This document shows, piece by piece, positions 27,895 through 36,988 of a stretch of 64,000 nucleotides of DNA. Where the stretch lies: assembly GCF_001584615.1 (NCBI RefSeq), contig NZ_LQQC01000010.1, positions 62,001 through 126,000 of the forward strand, read 5' to 3'. The stretch is from Brevibacterium ravenspurgense. Its GTDB lineage: Bacteria; Actinomycetota; Actinomycetes; Actinomycetales; Brevibacteriaceae. A program made the translations under genes and the position numbers. Every line of letters starts with the position of its first letter. Positions within the stretch are counted from its first letter, which is position 1. The notes below the pieces were generated by a model. That model was not told where the DNA came from and did not search any database. It saw only the letters and a program-made list of their open reading frames with translations.

Positions 27895-28701
27895 TCAGCC
27901 GCGGCCCTTGAAGTAGTCTTCAATGCCGGCAGCCAGCCCCTCGGCGTAGCGCTTGCGGCCGGAATCCGTCTTCATGGTCTTTGCTTCTTCCGGGTTGCGC
28001 ATTTCGCCCATCTCCATGAGCACGGCTGGCACCGTGGCGTGATTGAGACCGCCGAGATCTGTGCGCTCGATGATGGTCTTCTTGCCATAGCTGGGGTTGG
28101 CGCGGAAGTCCGCATCTTTGAGGCCTTTCACAAGGCTGGTGGCCAGCTTCTTGGATTCAGCGTGTTCGCGGTCCGGTGCGATGATGGCGCCGAAGCCGAA
28201 CGGCTTGGTGCTTTCGGAGCCGTTGGCGTGGATGCTGACGAGGATGTCCGCCTCGGCTGCGAACTTCCCGCGCTCATCAACGCAGGGACCGATGCCGGTG
28301 TCGTCTTTGCGCGACATGATGACGCTCGCACCTTTGTCTTCGAGCAATGTGCGCAGATGCTCAGCAACTTTCCAATTGAATTCGTGTTCGGCAAAGCCAT
28401 CTGATGTGGCTGTTCCGGTTGTGTTGCACGCTTTTGTTCCGCCGCGGCCGTCATCGACCTGCCGGGAGATCTTTGAGGCGTTCTTCATGTTGCCGCCGTT
28501 GTGGCCGGGGTCGACTGCGATCGTCAGTCCAGCCAGCGGCTGGGAGTCCTCGTCTTCTGTCGGGGTGCTCGAGGGCGCATCACTCTCTGCGGTCGGGGCC
28601 GCCGGTGCTGACGAGGTGCCGGGCCCGGGTGTGCCGCCAGCGCACCCGGTCAGGAGGAGGGCACAGAGTGCGGCAGCAAGGGCGGGGGAGCGCAGAATCA
28701 T
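27895..28701 (-). CDS. N-acetylmuramoyl-L-alanine amidase lipoprotein (Amidase_3)
   Basis: Amidase_3 enzymes are zinc hydrolases that cut the bond between MurNAc and the stem peptide. The ATG at 28701 gives a signal peptide ending in a lipobox LTGC (17-20), then a Pro/Ser/Thr-rich linker (about 21-52). The catalytic domain has the zinc ligands in VDPGHNGG (His), EHEFNW (Glu) and SIHANG (His), and the catalytic Glu in VLMEMGEM. It resembles mycobacterial Rv3717-type autolysins but carries a lipid anchor. Upstream in-frame codons to 28749 would disrupt the signal peptide and are excluded. Confidence 0.88.
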   Translation of the reverse strand: MILRSPALAAALCALLLTGCAGGTPGPGTSSAPAAPTAESDAPSSTPTEDEDSQPLAGLTIAVDPGHNGGNMKNASKISRQVDDGRGGTKACNTTGTATSDGFAEHEFNWKVAEHLRTLLEDKGASVIMSRKDDTGIGPCVDERGKFAAEADILVSIHANGSESTKPFGFGAIIAPDREHAESKKLATSLVKGLKDADFRANPSYGKKTIIERTDLGGLNHATVPAVLMEMGEMRNPEEAKTMKTDSGRKRYAEGLAAGIEDYFKGRG

Positions 28702-28770
28702 ACGAACATTGAAGCACATCCGGTATGACAGGGCGGCGGGCAAATCCACGGGCTTTCGCCGGCTGAGCCC

Positions 28771-28776
28771 TACAAT
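28771..28776 (+). promoter_or_regulatory. Candidate -10 element of parE (TACAAT)
   Basis: TACAAT lies 30 nt before GTG 28807, leaving room for a short leader containing GGAAAGGA. No clear -35 is visible. Confidence 0.4.
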
Positions 28777-28806
28777 GGCAGGGCATCAGAGGGAAAGGAC
28801 GTGGAA

Positions 28807-30912
28807 GTGGCGGCCAAAGCAGAGTACGGCGCACAGCAGCTCCAGGTACTGGAAGGGCTCGACGCGGTTCGCAAACGGCCCGGTATGTACATCGGCTCCA
28901 CTGATTCGCGCGGTCTCATGCACTGCCTGTGGGAGATCATCGACAATTCCGTCGATGAAGCCCTGGCCGGCTACGGAGAAGAGATCACTGTGACTCTCTA
29001 TCCTGACGGCTCGGTCGCGGTGGACGACTGTGCGCGCGGCATTCCCGTTGACATCGAACCGAAGACAGGTCTGAGCGGTGTAGAACTGGTCATGACGAAG
29101 CTGCACGCCGGCGGTAAGTTCGGCGGCGGTTCCTATGCTGCGGTCGGTGGTCTGCACGGTGTTGGCGGTGCTGTTGTCAATGCGCTGTCCGAACGTATGG
29201 ACGTCGAAGTCACCCGTGCTTCCAAGGTCCACCGTCTGTCATTCCGACGGGGTCGGCCCGGACGTTTCGCCGATGACGGCGCCCCCAGCCCTGAAAGTCC
29301 GTTCACTGAGAACAAGCCGGGTGAAAAGCTCGAGATCATCGGCAAGGCCAAGCGGGGTGTCACCGGAACGCGGGTGCGCTACTGGGCTGACCCGCAGATC
29401 TTCCTGAAAGACGCCGACTTCGAATACGACAAGCTCGTTGACCGTGCCCGGCAGACCGCGTTCCTCGTTCCCGGTCTGAAGATCACAATCGTCGACGAAC
29501 GCGGCATTGCGCGCGACGAAGCGGGCGAGGTCATTGAACGTCGCGAAGAAGAGTTCCGCTATGACGGTGGAATCTCCGCGTTTGCCGATCATCTGGCGCT
29601 TGACCCGGCTGTCACCGATGTGTGGCGCTTCAGCGGCAAGGGCGATTTCACGGAAACTGTTCCAGTCCTCGATAAGACCGGCCACATGGTGTCAACCGAT
29701 GTCGACAGGGAAGTCGATGTTGACATCGCCCTGCGCTGGGGGACTGGCTTCGACACTCGGATCAAGAGCTTCGTCAACATCATCGCCACCCCTAAGGGCG
29801 GCACCCACCAGGCGGGCTTCGAAGCAGGCCTCGTGAAGACGGTCCGCAAAGCAGTTGAAGCCAATGCCCGCAAACTCAAAGTCGGCAAGGACAAACTCGA
29901 TAAAGAGGACGTCCTGGCCGGGCTGACGGCTGTCGTCACCGTCAAGCTTGCCGAACCGCAGTTCGAAGGACAGACAAAAGAGGTTCTTGGAACGCCCGCG
30001 GTCCGTCAGATTGTCAGCAAAGTCGTCGAAGATGGCCTGACTGAACGTCTTGAGGCAAGCAAACGCCAGGAAAAGGCTCAGGCGAACGCGCTTTTGGAAA
30101 AGGTTGTCGCGGAAATGAAATCGCGCATCTCCGCGCGCACGCATCGCGACAACCAGCGACGCAAAAACGCCCTCGAATCCTCGGCTCTGCCCGCCAAGCT
30201 CTACGACTGCCGCATCAGCGACGGTGACAGCACCGAGCTGTTCATCGTCGAAGGCGATTCGGCGATGGGAACCGCAAAGGCTGCCAGGAACTCTGAACAC
30301 CAGGCGCTGTTCCCCATTCGCGGCAAGATCCTCAACGTGCAGAAAGCAAGTGTGTCGGACATGTTGGCGAATGCCGAGTGTGCGGCGCTGACCCAGGTGA
30401 TCGGCGCCGGTTCCGGTCGCAGCTTCGACCTGGAGGCTGCCCGCTACGGCAAGGTCATCATCATGACCGACGCGGATGTTGACGGCGCCCACATTCGGAC
30501 CCTGCTGCTGACGCTGTTCTTCCGCTACATGCGTCCGCTGGTCCAAGCTGGCCGCGTGTTTGCCGCAGTGCCGCCGCTGCACCGCATTGAAGTCATCAAC
30601 CGCGGCAAAGCCAATGACGTCATCTACACCTATTCGGAAGCTGAGCTTCACCGTGAGCTGAAGAAGCTCGATCGGCGCGGCAAAGCCTACAAGCCGCCGC
30701 AGCGCTACAAGGGGCTCGGCGAAATGGATGCCGACCAGCTTGCCGAAACGACGATGGATCCCGCGCATCGGCTTCTTCGCCGTGTCACGATGGACGATGC
30801 CGGCGCTGCCGAGACCACGTTCAACCTGCTCATGGGATCTGAGGTTGCCCCGCGCCGCGAATTCATCGTGTCCGGTGCCGACGTCATGGATTCCGAGAAG
30901 ATCGACGCCTGA
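28807..30912 (+). CDS. parE: DNA topoisomerase IV subunit B (ParE-like type IIA topoisomerase ATPase)
   Basis: This protein supplies the ATPase of a type IIA topoisomerase. It has the GHKL ATPase motifs DNSVDEALAG and GGLHGVGGAVVNALSE, a transducer domain, then the TOPRIM domain with EGDSAMGTAK (catalytic Glu) and DADVDGAHIRTLLL (metal-binding Asp cluster), and QRYKGLGEM near the end. It is compact (701 residues) and lies near sigA, the location of the ParE-type second GyrB in Streptomyces, which favours ParE over GyrB. GTG 28807 has GGAAAGGA 7 nt upstream; GTG 28801 would have a spacer of 1 nt. No parC is in the window. Confidence 0.88.
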   Translation: MAAKAEYGAQQLQVLEGLDAVRKRPGMYIGSTDSRGLMHCLWEIIDNSVDEALAGYGEEITVTLYPDGSVAVDDCARGIPVDIEPKTGLSGVELVMTKLHAGGKFGGGSYAAVGGLHGVGGAVVNALSERMDVEVTRASKVHRLSFRRGRPGRFADDGAPSPESPFTENKPGEKLEIIGKAKRGVTGTRVRYWADPQIFLKDADFEYDKLVDRARQTAFLVPGLKITIVDERGIARDEAGEVIERREEEFRYDGGISAFADHLALDPAVTDVWRFSGKGDFTETVPVLDKTGHMVSTDVDREVDVDIALRWGTGFDTRIKSFVNIIATPKGGTHQAGFEAGLVKTVRKAVEANARKLKVGKDKLDKEDVLAGLTAVVTVKLAEPQFEGQTKEVLGTPAVRQIVSKVVEDGLTERLEASKRQEKAQANALLEKVVAEMKSRISARTHRDNQRRKNALESSALPAKLYDCRISDGDSTELFIVEGDSAMGTAKAARNSEHQALFPIRGKILNVQKASVSDMLANAECAALTQVIGAGSGRSFDLEAARYGKVIIMTDADVDGAHIRTLLLTLFFRYMRPLVQAGRVFAAVPPLHRIEVINRGKANDVIYTYSEAELHRELKKLDRRGKAYKPPQRYKGLGEMDADQLAETTMDPAHRLLRRVTMDDAGAAETTFNLLMGSEVAPRREFIVSGADVMDSEKIDA

Positions 30913-30999
30913 TCAGCAGGGCCTTCAACAGCCCATTCTGAATTCTGAGACACCCGTGACCACGCATGCTCAGCGTGCTCACAGAAAGTTCCCTGCCGG

Positions 31000-31031
31000 T
31001 AGTCTAGAACCGGCATAATAATGACCGGTTC
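31000..31031 (+). promoter_or_regulatory. Candidate cydA promoter/operator with inverted repeat
   Basis: GAACCGG (31007-31013) and CCGGTTC (31025-31031) form a perfect 7-bp inverted repeat around CATAATAATGA. It overlaps one possible -10 (CATAAT 31014-31019) and lies just after another (TAGTCT 31000-31005). A repressor or redox regulator bound here would block cyd transcription. The protein is unknown. Confidence 0.4.
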
Positions 31032-31079
31032 GTCGTGCGCGTGCACATCTGGCGGACCAAGCCGAACAAGGAGGCGATT

Positions 31080-32651
31080 GTGGATCCGGTGCTCATCGGC
31101 AGGTGGCAATTCGGCATCACCACGGTCTATCACTTCTGGATGGTTCCGCTGACCCTCGGTTTGGGTCTGCTGGTTGCAATCTTCCAGACGATGTACACCC
31201 GTACAGGTGACGAAAAGTGGCTGCGCGGAACGAAGTTCTGGGGCAAGCTCTTCCTCGTCAACTTCATCATGGGCGTTGCCACCGGCATCGTCCAGGAATT
31301 CCAATTCGGTATGGCCTGGTCGGAATACTCGAAGTTCGTCGGCGACGTCTTCGGTGCTCCTCTGGCTATGGAAGCGCTCATCGCGTTCTTCCTCGAATCG
31401 ACATTCCTCGGCCTGTGGATCTTCGGCTGGGGTCGACTGTCCAAGCGCGCACACCTGACTGTTCTGTGGTGTGCTGTTATCGGTGCGTGGATCTCGGCGT
31501 ACTTCATTATCGTCGCCAACTCCTGGATGCAGCACCCGGTCGGCGTTGAAATGGTCGACGGCCGTCCCGTCATGACCAACATCTGGGCAGTTCTCACGAA
31601 CAACACCGCAATCGCTGCCTACACCCACACGCTTGCAGGTTCGCTCGCCTGCGGTGCCGCCTTCATGCTCGGCATTGCCTGGTACCACCTGTACCGCCGC
31701 CGCAGGGACGGCATCGACACGGTCGATGAGAAGGGCCGCGTCGTCGTGGGCGAAAACCCCGCTGTGCCCGGCCGCGACAAAAAAGACCACGAAGTGTGGT
31801 TCAAGTCGCTGCGTATCGGCGGTTGGGCCGCAGTCATCGCTTTCGTCGCGGTTGCCATCACCGGTGACATTCAGGCCAAGCTCATGTACGAACAGCAGCC
31901 CATGAAGATGGCCTCAGCGGAAGCCGCCTGCTCCGACGGCACCTCGTTCTCGGTGCTGACGATCGGCATCCCCGACTCCAACCACTGTGACGACACGAAG
32001 ACCCTCATCGAGGTTCCCGGTCTGCTGTCCTTCCTCGTCCACTCGAACTTCACGGAAGAAGTCCCCGGCGTGAAGACGCTTCTGCCGGAATACGAAGAGA
32101 AATTCGGCGGCGTCATCCCGGATGACCCCATGTACCGCGACTACGCGGGACAGAAGATCGACTACCAGCCGCTGATGATCGTCACCTATTGGGGCTTCCG
32201 CTTCATGATCGGATTCGGTGCTCTCGCAGCGATCTTCGCCGGCTACGCACTGTTCGCCACCCGCAAGGGAACCGTGCCGAAGTCGAAGTTCCTCGCACAC
32301 CTGTCGCTGTGGGGCATCGCGGCACCGTTCGTTGCCAACTCGGCCGGATGGGTGTTCACCGAAATGGGCCGCCAGCCGTTCGTTGTGGCCCCCAATATGG
32401 GTGCTGACGGCGTCGATGGGGTCATGCTCTACACGGCCGCGGCGATCTCTCCGTCCGTTTCCGCCGGCGCCATGCTGTTCAGCCTGGTAGCCCTGACCCT
32501 GCTCTACGGCGGTCTGATGGTCGTCGAGCTCATCCTCATCATCAAGTACGCCCGCGGTGGCATCGCGGCTGCTATGCCCGAACTCGACACTTCGGGAAGC
32601 AAGCCGAGCGCCGAACACGAAGACGACGACGTCCTGTCGTTCGCCTACTAA
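31080..32651 (+). CDS. cydA: Cytochrome bd ubiquinol/menaquinol oxidase subunit I
   Basis: CydA holds the b558, b595 and d haems and the quinol site of the high-affinity bd oxidase. The 523-residue membrane protein has the N-terminal haem-ligand region GRWQFGITTVYHFWMVPLTLGLG, WMQHPVG, a long periplasmic Q loop (about 250-350), and WVFTEMGRQPF, where GRQPW is more usual. GTG 31080 follows AAGGAGG by 5 nt; in-frame codons back to 31035 have no ribosome site. It leads the cydA-cydB-cydDC operon, 9 nt before cydB. Confidence 0.95.
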   Translation: MDPVLIGRWQFGITTVYHFWMVPLTLGLGLLVAIFQTMYTRTGDEKWLRGTKFWGKLFLVNFIMGVATGIVQEFQFGMAWSEYSKFVGDVFGAPLAMEALIAFFLESTFLGLWIFGWGRLSKRAHLTVLWCAVIGAWISAYFIIVANSWMQHPVGVEMVDGRPVMTNIWAVLTNNTAIAAYTHTLAGSLACGAAFMLGIAWYHLYRRRRDGIDTVDEKGRVVVGENPAVPGRDKKDHEVWFKSLRIGGWAAVIAFVAVAITGDIQAKLMYEQQPMKMASAEAACSDGTSFSVLTIGIPDSNHCDDTKTLIEVPGLLSFLVHSNFTEEVPGVKTLLPEYEEKFGGVIPDDPMYRDYAGQKIDYQPLMIVTYWGFRFMIGFGALAAIFAGYALFATRKGTVPKSKFLAHLSLWGIAAPFVANSAGWVFTEMGRQPFVVAPNMGADGVDGVMLYTAAAISPSVSAGAMLFSLVALTLLYGGLMVVELILIIKYARGGIAAAMPELDTSGSKPSAEHEDDDVLSFAY

Positions 32652-32660
32652 GGAGACGCT

Positions 32661-33698
32661 GTGGAAGCCCTTTCAACCCTGTGGTTCATCCTCATCGCTG
32701 TCCTGTGGACGGGGTACCTCATCCTCGACGGCTTCGACCTCGGCGCGGCCATGATGATGAAGACCTTCGCGAAAAGCGAAAAAGAACAGCGCGTTCTGCT
32801 CAATTCGTTCGGACCCGTATGGGACGGCAACCAGGTGTGGCTGCTGACCGCCGGCGGTGCGACGTTCGCGGCGTTCCCGCTGTGGTACGCCTCGCTGTTC
32901 TCCGCCCTGTACGTGCCGCTGACGCTGGCGCTGCTCGCACTCATCCTGCGCGCCGTGTCGATTGAATACCGCGGCAAGGTCAATTCGCAGCGCTGGCGCG
33001 ACGCCTGGACCTGGTGCCTGTCGCTCGGCTCGGCGACCGCGGCCTTCTGCGTCGGCGCGATGTTGGCGCTGAGCACCACCGGTATGCCGATCAACGACAA
33101 CGGCGACAACGTGGGCGGTGCCTTCGCGTGGGTCAACATCTACGCGGTCGTGGGTGGGCTGGCCATCCTCGGCTTCGCCTACCTGCAGGGCCTGCTGTTC
33201 ACGGCTCTGAAGTCGCACGGCGAAATGCGCGTACGCGCACGTGCACAGGCAAAGAAGCTCCTGCCGCTTCTGCTGCTGTTCGCCGCTGTGTGGGTGCTGA
33301 TCGTCCAGTTCAAGTTCGGCAACATCGCCGGTGCTGTGATTATCGCCGTTGCCGTGCTGGCAGCAGTTGTGACGTGGATGAGCATCGGCGAGAACACCGA
33401 GCTGCGCGCCTTCCTGTTCAACGGCGTGTTCCTCGCGGCAGGTGTTGCGAGCCTGTTCGTCAACATCTACCCGCGCGTGCTGCCGTCGTCGATCGATGAC
33501 TCCCTGTCGCTGACAGTCACCTCTGCTTCTTCGTCGGACTACACACTCGGCGTGATGCTCGTCGTCACGGTGATCTTCCTGCCGATCGTTCTGGGCTACA
33601 CCGTGTACTCGTACCGCGTGTTCGCTCGTCGTATTCACGAAAAGCACCTGCCTCCGGCGCACAGCGTTCCGGTGGCAATCGCCAGCTACCACGCGTGA
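32661..33698 (+). CDS. cydB: Cytochrome bd oxidase subunit II
   Basis: CydB is the structural partner of CydA and lacks haem in most enzymes. The 345-residue protein has about nine membrane helices, with the typical start LWFILIAVLWTGYLILDGFDLGAAMM and FGPVWDGNQVWLLTAGGATFAAFP. It follows cydA after AAGGAG and its stop overlaps the cydDC GTG by 4 nt. Confidence 0.95.
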   Translation: MEALSTLWFILIAVLWTGYLILDGFDLGAAMMMKTFAKSEKEQRVLLNSFGPVWDGNQVWLLTAGGATFAAFPLWYASLFSALYVPLTLALLALILRAVSIEYRGKVNSQRWRDAWTWCLSLGSATAAFCVGAMLALSTTGMPINDNGDNVGGAFAWVNIYAVVGGLAILGFAYLQGLLFTALKSHGEMRVRARAQAKKLLPLLLLFAAVWVLIVQFKFGNIAGAVIIAVAVLAAVVTWMSIGENTELRAFLFNGVFLAAGVASLFVNIYPRVLPSSIDDSLSLTVTSASSSDYTLGVMLVVTVIFLPIVLGYTVYSYRVFARRIHEKHLPPAHSVPVAIASYHA

Positions 33699-36600
33699 GT
33701 TCACCGTGGGCTCCAGCGTCCGCCGTCCCCTCGGGGCGGCGGGCGCTTGGCGTTCTTGTGGGGGTGGCCGCAGCCAAGGCGCTGGGGCTGGTGCTCATTG
33801 CCGAGGCTGCCGCTCGGGGTGTCACCGGGGTGATGGTCGGCGAGGATGTTTCGCTGGCTGTTTTCCTAGGTGTGCTCGGGGCTTTTGTGCGCGGGGCCGC
33901 GGCGTGGGCCCAGCGGGCTGCCGGAGCGCGCGCCGCCGTGGGCGTCAAAACGGCTCTGCGCCGGAAGCTCATCGGCCGCTCGGTCGGTTCCGGCGGGCGG
34001 GATCTTGACATTGACGACGGTGCGCTGGTTCTGACCGCCACGCGTTCGCTGGATGACCTCGACGACTATTTCACGGGTGTTCTGCCCGCTTTGACGGCTT
34101 CTGCTGTCATCCCTCTTGCGGTTATCGTCCGCGTTGTCTTCGCCGACTGGGTTTCAGCGGCACTCCTTGTCATTACGCTGCCCCTTGTGCCGGTGTTCAT
34201 GATCCTCATAGGTCGCTATACCGAGGAGCGCGTGGGGCAGGCGCTGAAGTCTCTTGATCGCCTGTCGGACAACCTGGTGGAACTTGCGCGCGGCCTCCCG
34301 GTTCTTGTGGGGCTGGGACGCGTGCGTGCGCAGACGGAAGCTCTTGTGCGCATCAGCGACAGCTACCGGCGCACCACGATGCAGACGCTCAAGGTCGCGT
34401 TTCTGTCTGCTCTGGCTCTCGAGCTCATCTCCACTCTGTCGGTTGCTCTCGTAGCGGTTTTCATCGGCGTCCGTCTGGTGAACGGGACGCTTGATCTGAG
34501 CGCCGGTCTGCTGGCTCTTGTTCTGGCCCCCGAGGTGTTCTTGCCTCTGCGTCAGCTGGGTGCGGCTTTTCACTCCACTGAGAACGGACTGGCTGTTTTC
34601 GACCGCATTCGTGGTCTCATCGCCTCTCCGCGGTCTGCTGTTTTCGGCTCCCGAGGTGCGGAGTCGGCCGGGTCGGAGGTGACTGTTCAGTTTGCCGAGG
34701 TGTCGGTTTCCTACGGCGATTCTGTCGCGCTGCCGCCGGTGTCGGGACAGATCGGCCCGGGTCTGACTGTTCTGACTGGGGCTTCTGGCGCTGGGAAGTC
34801 GACTTTCCTGGGTGTCCTCGCCGGTCTTGTGCGGCCGGGGGAGACCGCCTCGGTCACCGGCAGCCTGACGGGGGTTCCGGACTCACTGGCTTTTGCAGAT
34901 CAGAGTCCCCGCTTCTTCACTTCGACGGTAGGCGAGGAGCTCCGCCTGTTCGGCGGTTCCGAGATTGATACGGCTGCTCTGAAGCAGCGCGCGGCTCTCG
35001 ACCTGGATGATGCCGCCGCTGTGGATGCGCTCAGCCCCGGTGAAGCTCGGAGACTGTCCTTGGCGCGAGCCTTTGCGCGCGTGGATTCAGGGGCGCAGCT
35101 GCTGATTGTCGACGAACCGACAGCGCACCTTGACGACACCTCTGCCGCGCGCGTTCGACGGGAACTGCAGACCATCAGCGAAACCTGCCCCGTCATTGCG
35201 GCAAGCCACGATCCAGCGCTGACAACAGCAGGAACACGCCTGCACATCGGCGCGCCAGCACGGGACCTCGACGCGGTGGAACCGGCAGCGGACCCTGTCG
35301 AGTCGAACACTCGCCCAAACCTCGACGAAGGTGCGGAGGACGTCCGCCCCGCCTCGACATGGCAGCTGCTTCGGCGTGCAGCCGATGCCGTCGGCTTCAC
35401 GACGGGACGCTTTTGGCTGGGTGTTCTGTCGGCGGTCGGTGCTGTCGCCGCCGGCACGGCGCTGACCGCAGTGTCGGCCTGGCTCATCGTCTACGCCTCA
35501 TTCCAGCCGCCCATCATGTACCTGCTGGTGGCGATCGTCGGGGTGCGGTTCTTCGGCCTGAGCCGTTCTGTTCTGACCTACACTCACCAGCTCAACCTGC
35601 ATCACGCGATCCTGGGCAAACTGGCTTCGCTGCGCAGGCAGCTGTGGCAGACCTTTGCCCGCGAGGGAACAGCCAACCGCGCTGTTGCGCGAAGCGATGT
35701 GGCTTTGCGCAGGCTGGTGTCTGATGTCGATGACATCAGGGACGCGGCACCTCGTGTTCTGGTTCCCCCGCTTGTTGCAGTCATCATCGGTGCAGCGGCT
35801 GTCGTAGTCTTCTGGATTTTCCTGCCTCAGGCGGCACTGGCGCTTGCTGCTGTTCTTGCGCTGGCGCTCACCGTGGGGCCAGCGGCTGCGCTCTTGGCTG
35901 AGCGCCGGGCCGGTGTGCAGCGCCTGGAATACCGGGCGCGCGTGCTGGGGCAGCTCACCCGGCTGCTGGCTGCTAAGTCAGATCTCATCGCCAACGGCAA
36001 AGCCGATGCGGCCGCAGCTGCGCTGATCGAAGAAGATGAAAGAGTCGGTGCGTTTGAAAAGCGCATCCTGCAGTCTTCTGGGCTCGGCGAGGGAATAGTC
36101 ACGTTCCTGTTGTCGGCTCTGAGCGCTCTCATGCTCGTCATCGCCGGTCCCGCGGTGATTTCCGGCAGCATTTCTGCGGAAGCTCTGGCGATCCTCGTGC
36201 TCGTACCGCTTGCCCTCATTGATGCTTACCTCGATTCCCTGCGGGCCGTTCAGCAGTGGCCGGCACTGGCTTCTGTCCTGCAGCGCGTACCTGAACTCGG
36301 TGCGGAAGAAGAACATGATGCGAAGCAGCCGCACCCAGTCGAATCGATTCGCAGTGCGCAGCTGCGCGGCATTCGCGCATCGTGGCCCACCGGCCCGGAG
36401 ATTCTCACGGGGGTCAACGCCGATATCGCGCGAGGGCGATGGACGACGGTCACCGGGCCTTCAGGTTCGGGCAAGACCACTCTCGTGTCCGTCATCCTGC
36501 GGTTCCTCGACCCAAGCGCTGGGACCTACACGGCAGACGATGCGAACCTGCTTAAGGTGGGGCCGGAAGACCTCGCGGGCACAGTCGCCTGGTGTCCGCA

Positions 36601-36985
36601 GGAAGCACACGTCTTCAATTCCAGTCTGCGCGCGAACCTGCTCATTGCGCGCGATCGTGATGACCGGCCCGGCGATGACGAGCTGCTTGAAGTGCTGCGG
36701 CGCGTGGGACTGGACGAACTTGCGCGCGAACGCGGTCTGGATGCTGTCATCGGCGCCGGGGGAGAGTTCCTCTCCGGTGGGCAGAGGGGACGACTGGCGA
36801 TTGCCCGCACCCTCCTGACAGGTGCCGATGTGATCGTCATCGACGAACCGACCGCACACCTCGACGTCGAGACCGCACAGGCGCTTATGGCGGATCTGCG
36901 CGAAACTCTTGATGACCGCGCTGTCGTCATGGTGACCCACGATCAGCAGTGGGTCAGCGCTGATGATCTGCGGGTGAAGCTGTAG
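33695..36985 (+). CDS. cydDC: Fused CydDC ABC transporter for cytochrome bd assembly
   Basis: CydDC exports reduced thiols (glutathione or cysteine in E. coli; the actinobacterial substrate is uncertain) and is needed for bd oxidase maturation. The 1096 residues comprise two full half-transporters: membrane domain 1 (about 15-300), ATPase 1 with GASGAGKST near 362-371 and DEPTAHLDD, membrane domain 2 (about 565-870), and ATPase 2 with GPSGSGKTT near 921-929, LSGGQRGRLAIAR and DEPTAHLDV. The first ATPase has a degenerate signature, LSPGEARRLSLAR, so the two ATP sites are asymmetric. Separate cydD and cydC genes are usual elsewhere; the fusion is known in actinobacteria. Confidence 0.93.
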   Translation: MSSPWAPASAVPSGRRALGVLVGVAAAKALGLVLIAEAAARGVTGVMVGEDVSLAVFLGVLGAFVRGAAAWAQRAAGARAAVGVKTALRRKLIGRSVGSGGRDLDIDDGALVLTATRSLDDLDDYFTGVLPALTASAVIPLAVIVRVVFADWVSAALLVITLPLVPVFMILIGRYTEERVGQALKSLDRLSDNLVELARGLPVLVGLGRVRAQTEALVRISDSYRRTTMQTLKVAFLSALALELISTLSVALVAVFIGVRLVNGTLDLSAGLLALVLAPEVFLPLRQLGAAFHSTENGLAVFDRIRGLIASPRSAVFGSRGAESAGSEVTVQFAEVSVSYGDSVALPPVSGQIGPGLTVLTGASGAGKSTFLGVLAGLVRPGETASVTGSLTGVPDSLAFADQSPRFFTSTVGEELRLFGGSEIDTAALKQRAALDLDDAAAVDALSPGEARRLSLARAFARVDSGAQLLIVDEPTAHLDDTSAARVRRELQTISETCPVIAASHDPALTTAGTRLHIGAPARDLDAVEPAADPVESNTRPNLDEGAEDVRPASTWQLLRRAADAVGFTTGRFWLGVLSAVGAVAAGTALTAVSAWLIVYASFQPPIMYLLVAIVGVRFFGLSRSVLTYTHQLNLHHAILGKLASLRRQLWQTFAREGTANRAVARSDVALRRLVSDVDDIRDAAPRVLVPPLVAVIIGAAAVVVFWIFLPQAALALAAVLALALTVGPAAALLAERRAGVQRLEYRARVLGQLTRLLAAKSDLIANGKADAAAAALIEEDERVGAFEKRILQSSGLGEGIVTFLLSALSALMLVIAGPAVISGSISAEALAILVLVPLALIDAYLDSLRAVQQWPALASVLQRVPELGAEEEHDAKQPHPVESIRSAQLRGIRASWPTGPEILTGVNADIARGRWTTVTGPSGSGKTTLVSVILRFLDPSAGTYTADDANLLKVGPEDLAGTVAWCPQEAHVFNSSLRANLLIARDRDDRPGDDELLEVLRRVGLDELARERGLDAVIGAGGEFLSGGQRGRLAIARTLLTGADVIVIDEPTAHLDVETAQALMADLRETLDDRAVVMVTHDQQWVSADDLRVKL

Positions 36986-36988
36986 AGC

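Noticed and set aside
31007-31031. Rex operator at cydA
   Set aside because: Rex sites have TTGTG-N8-CACAA-like arms; the arms here are GAACCGG/CCGGTTC.
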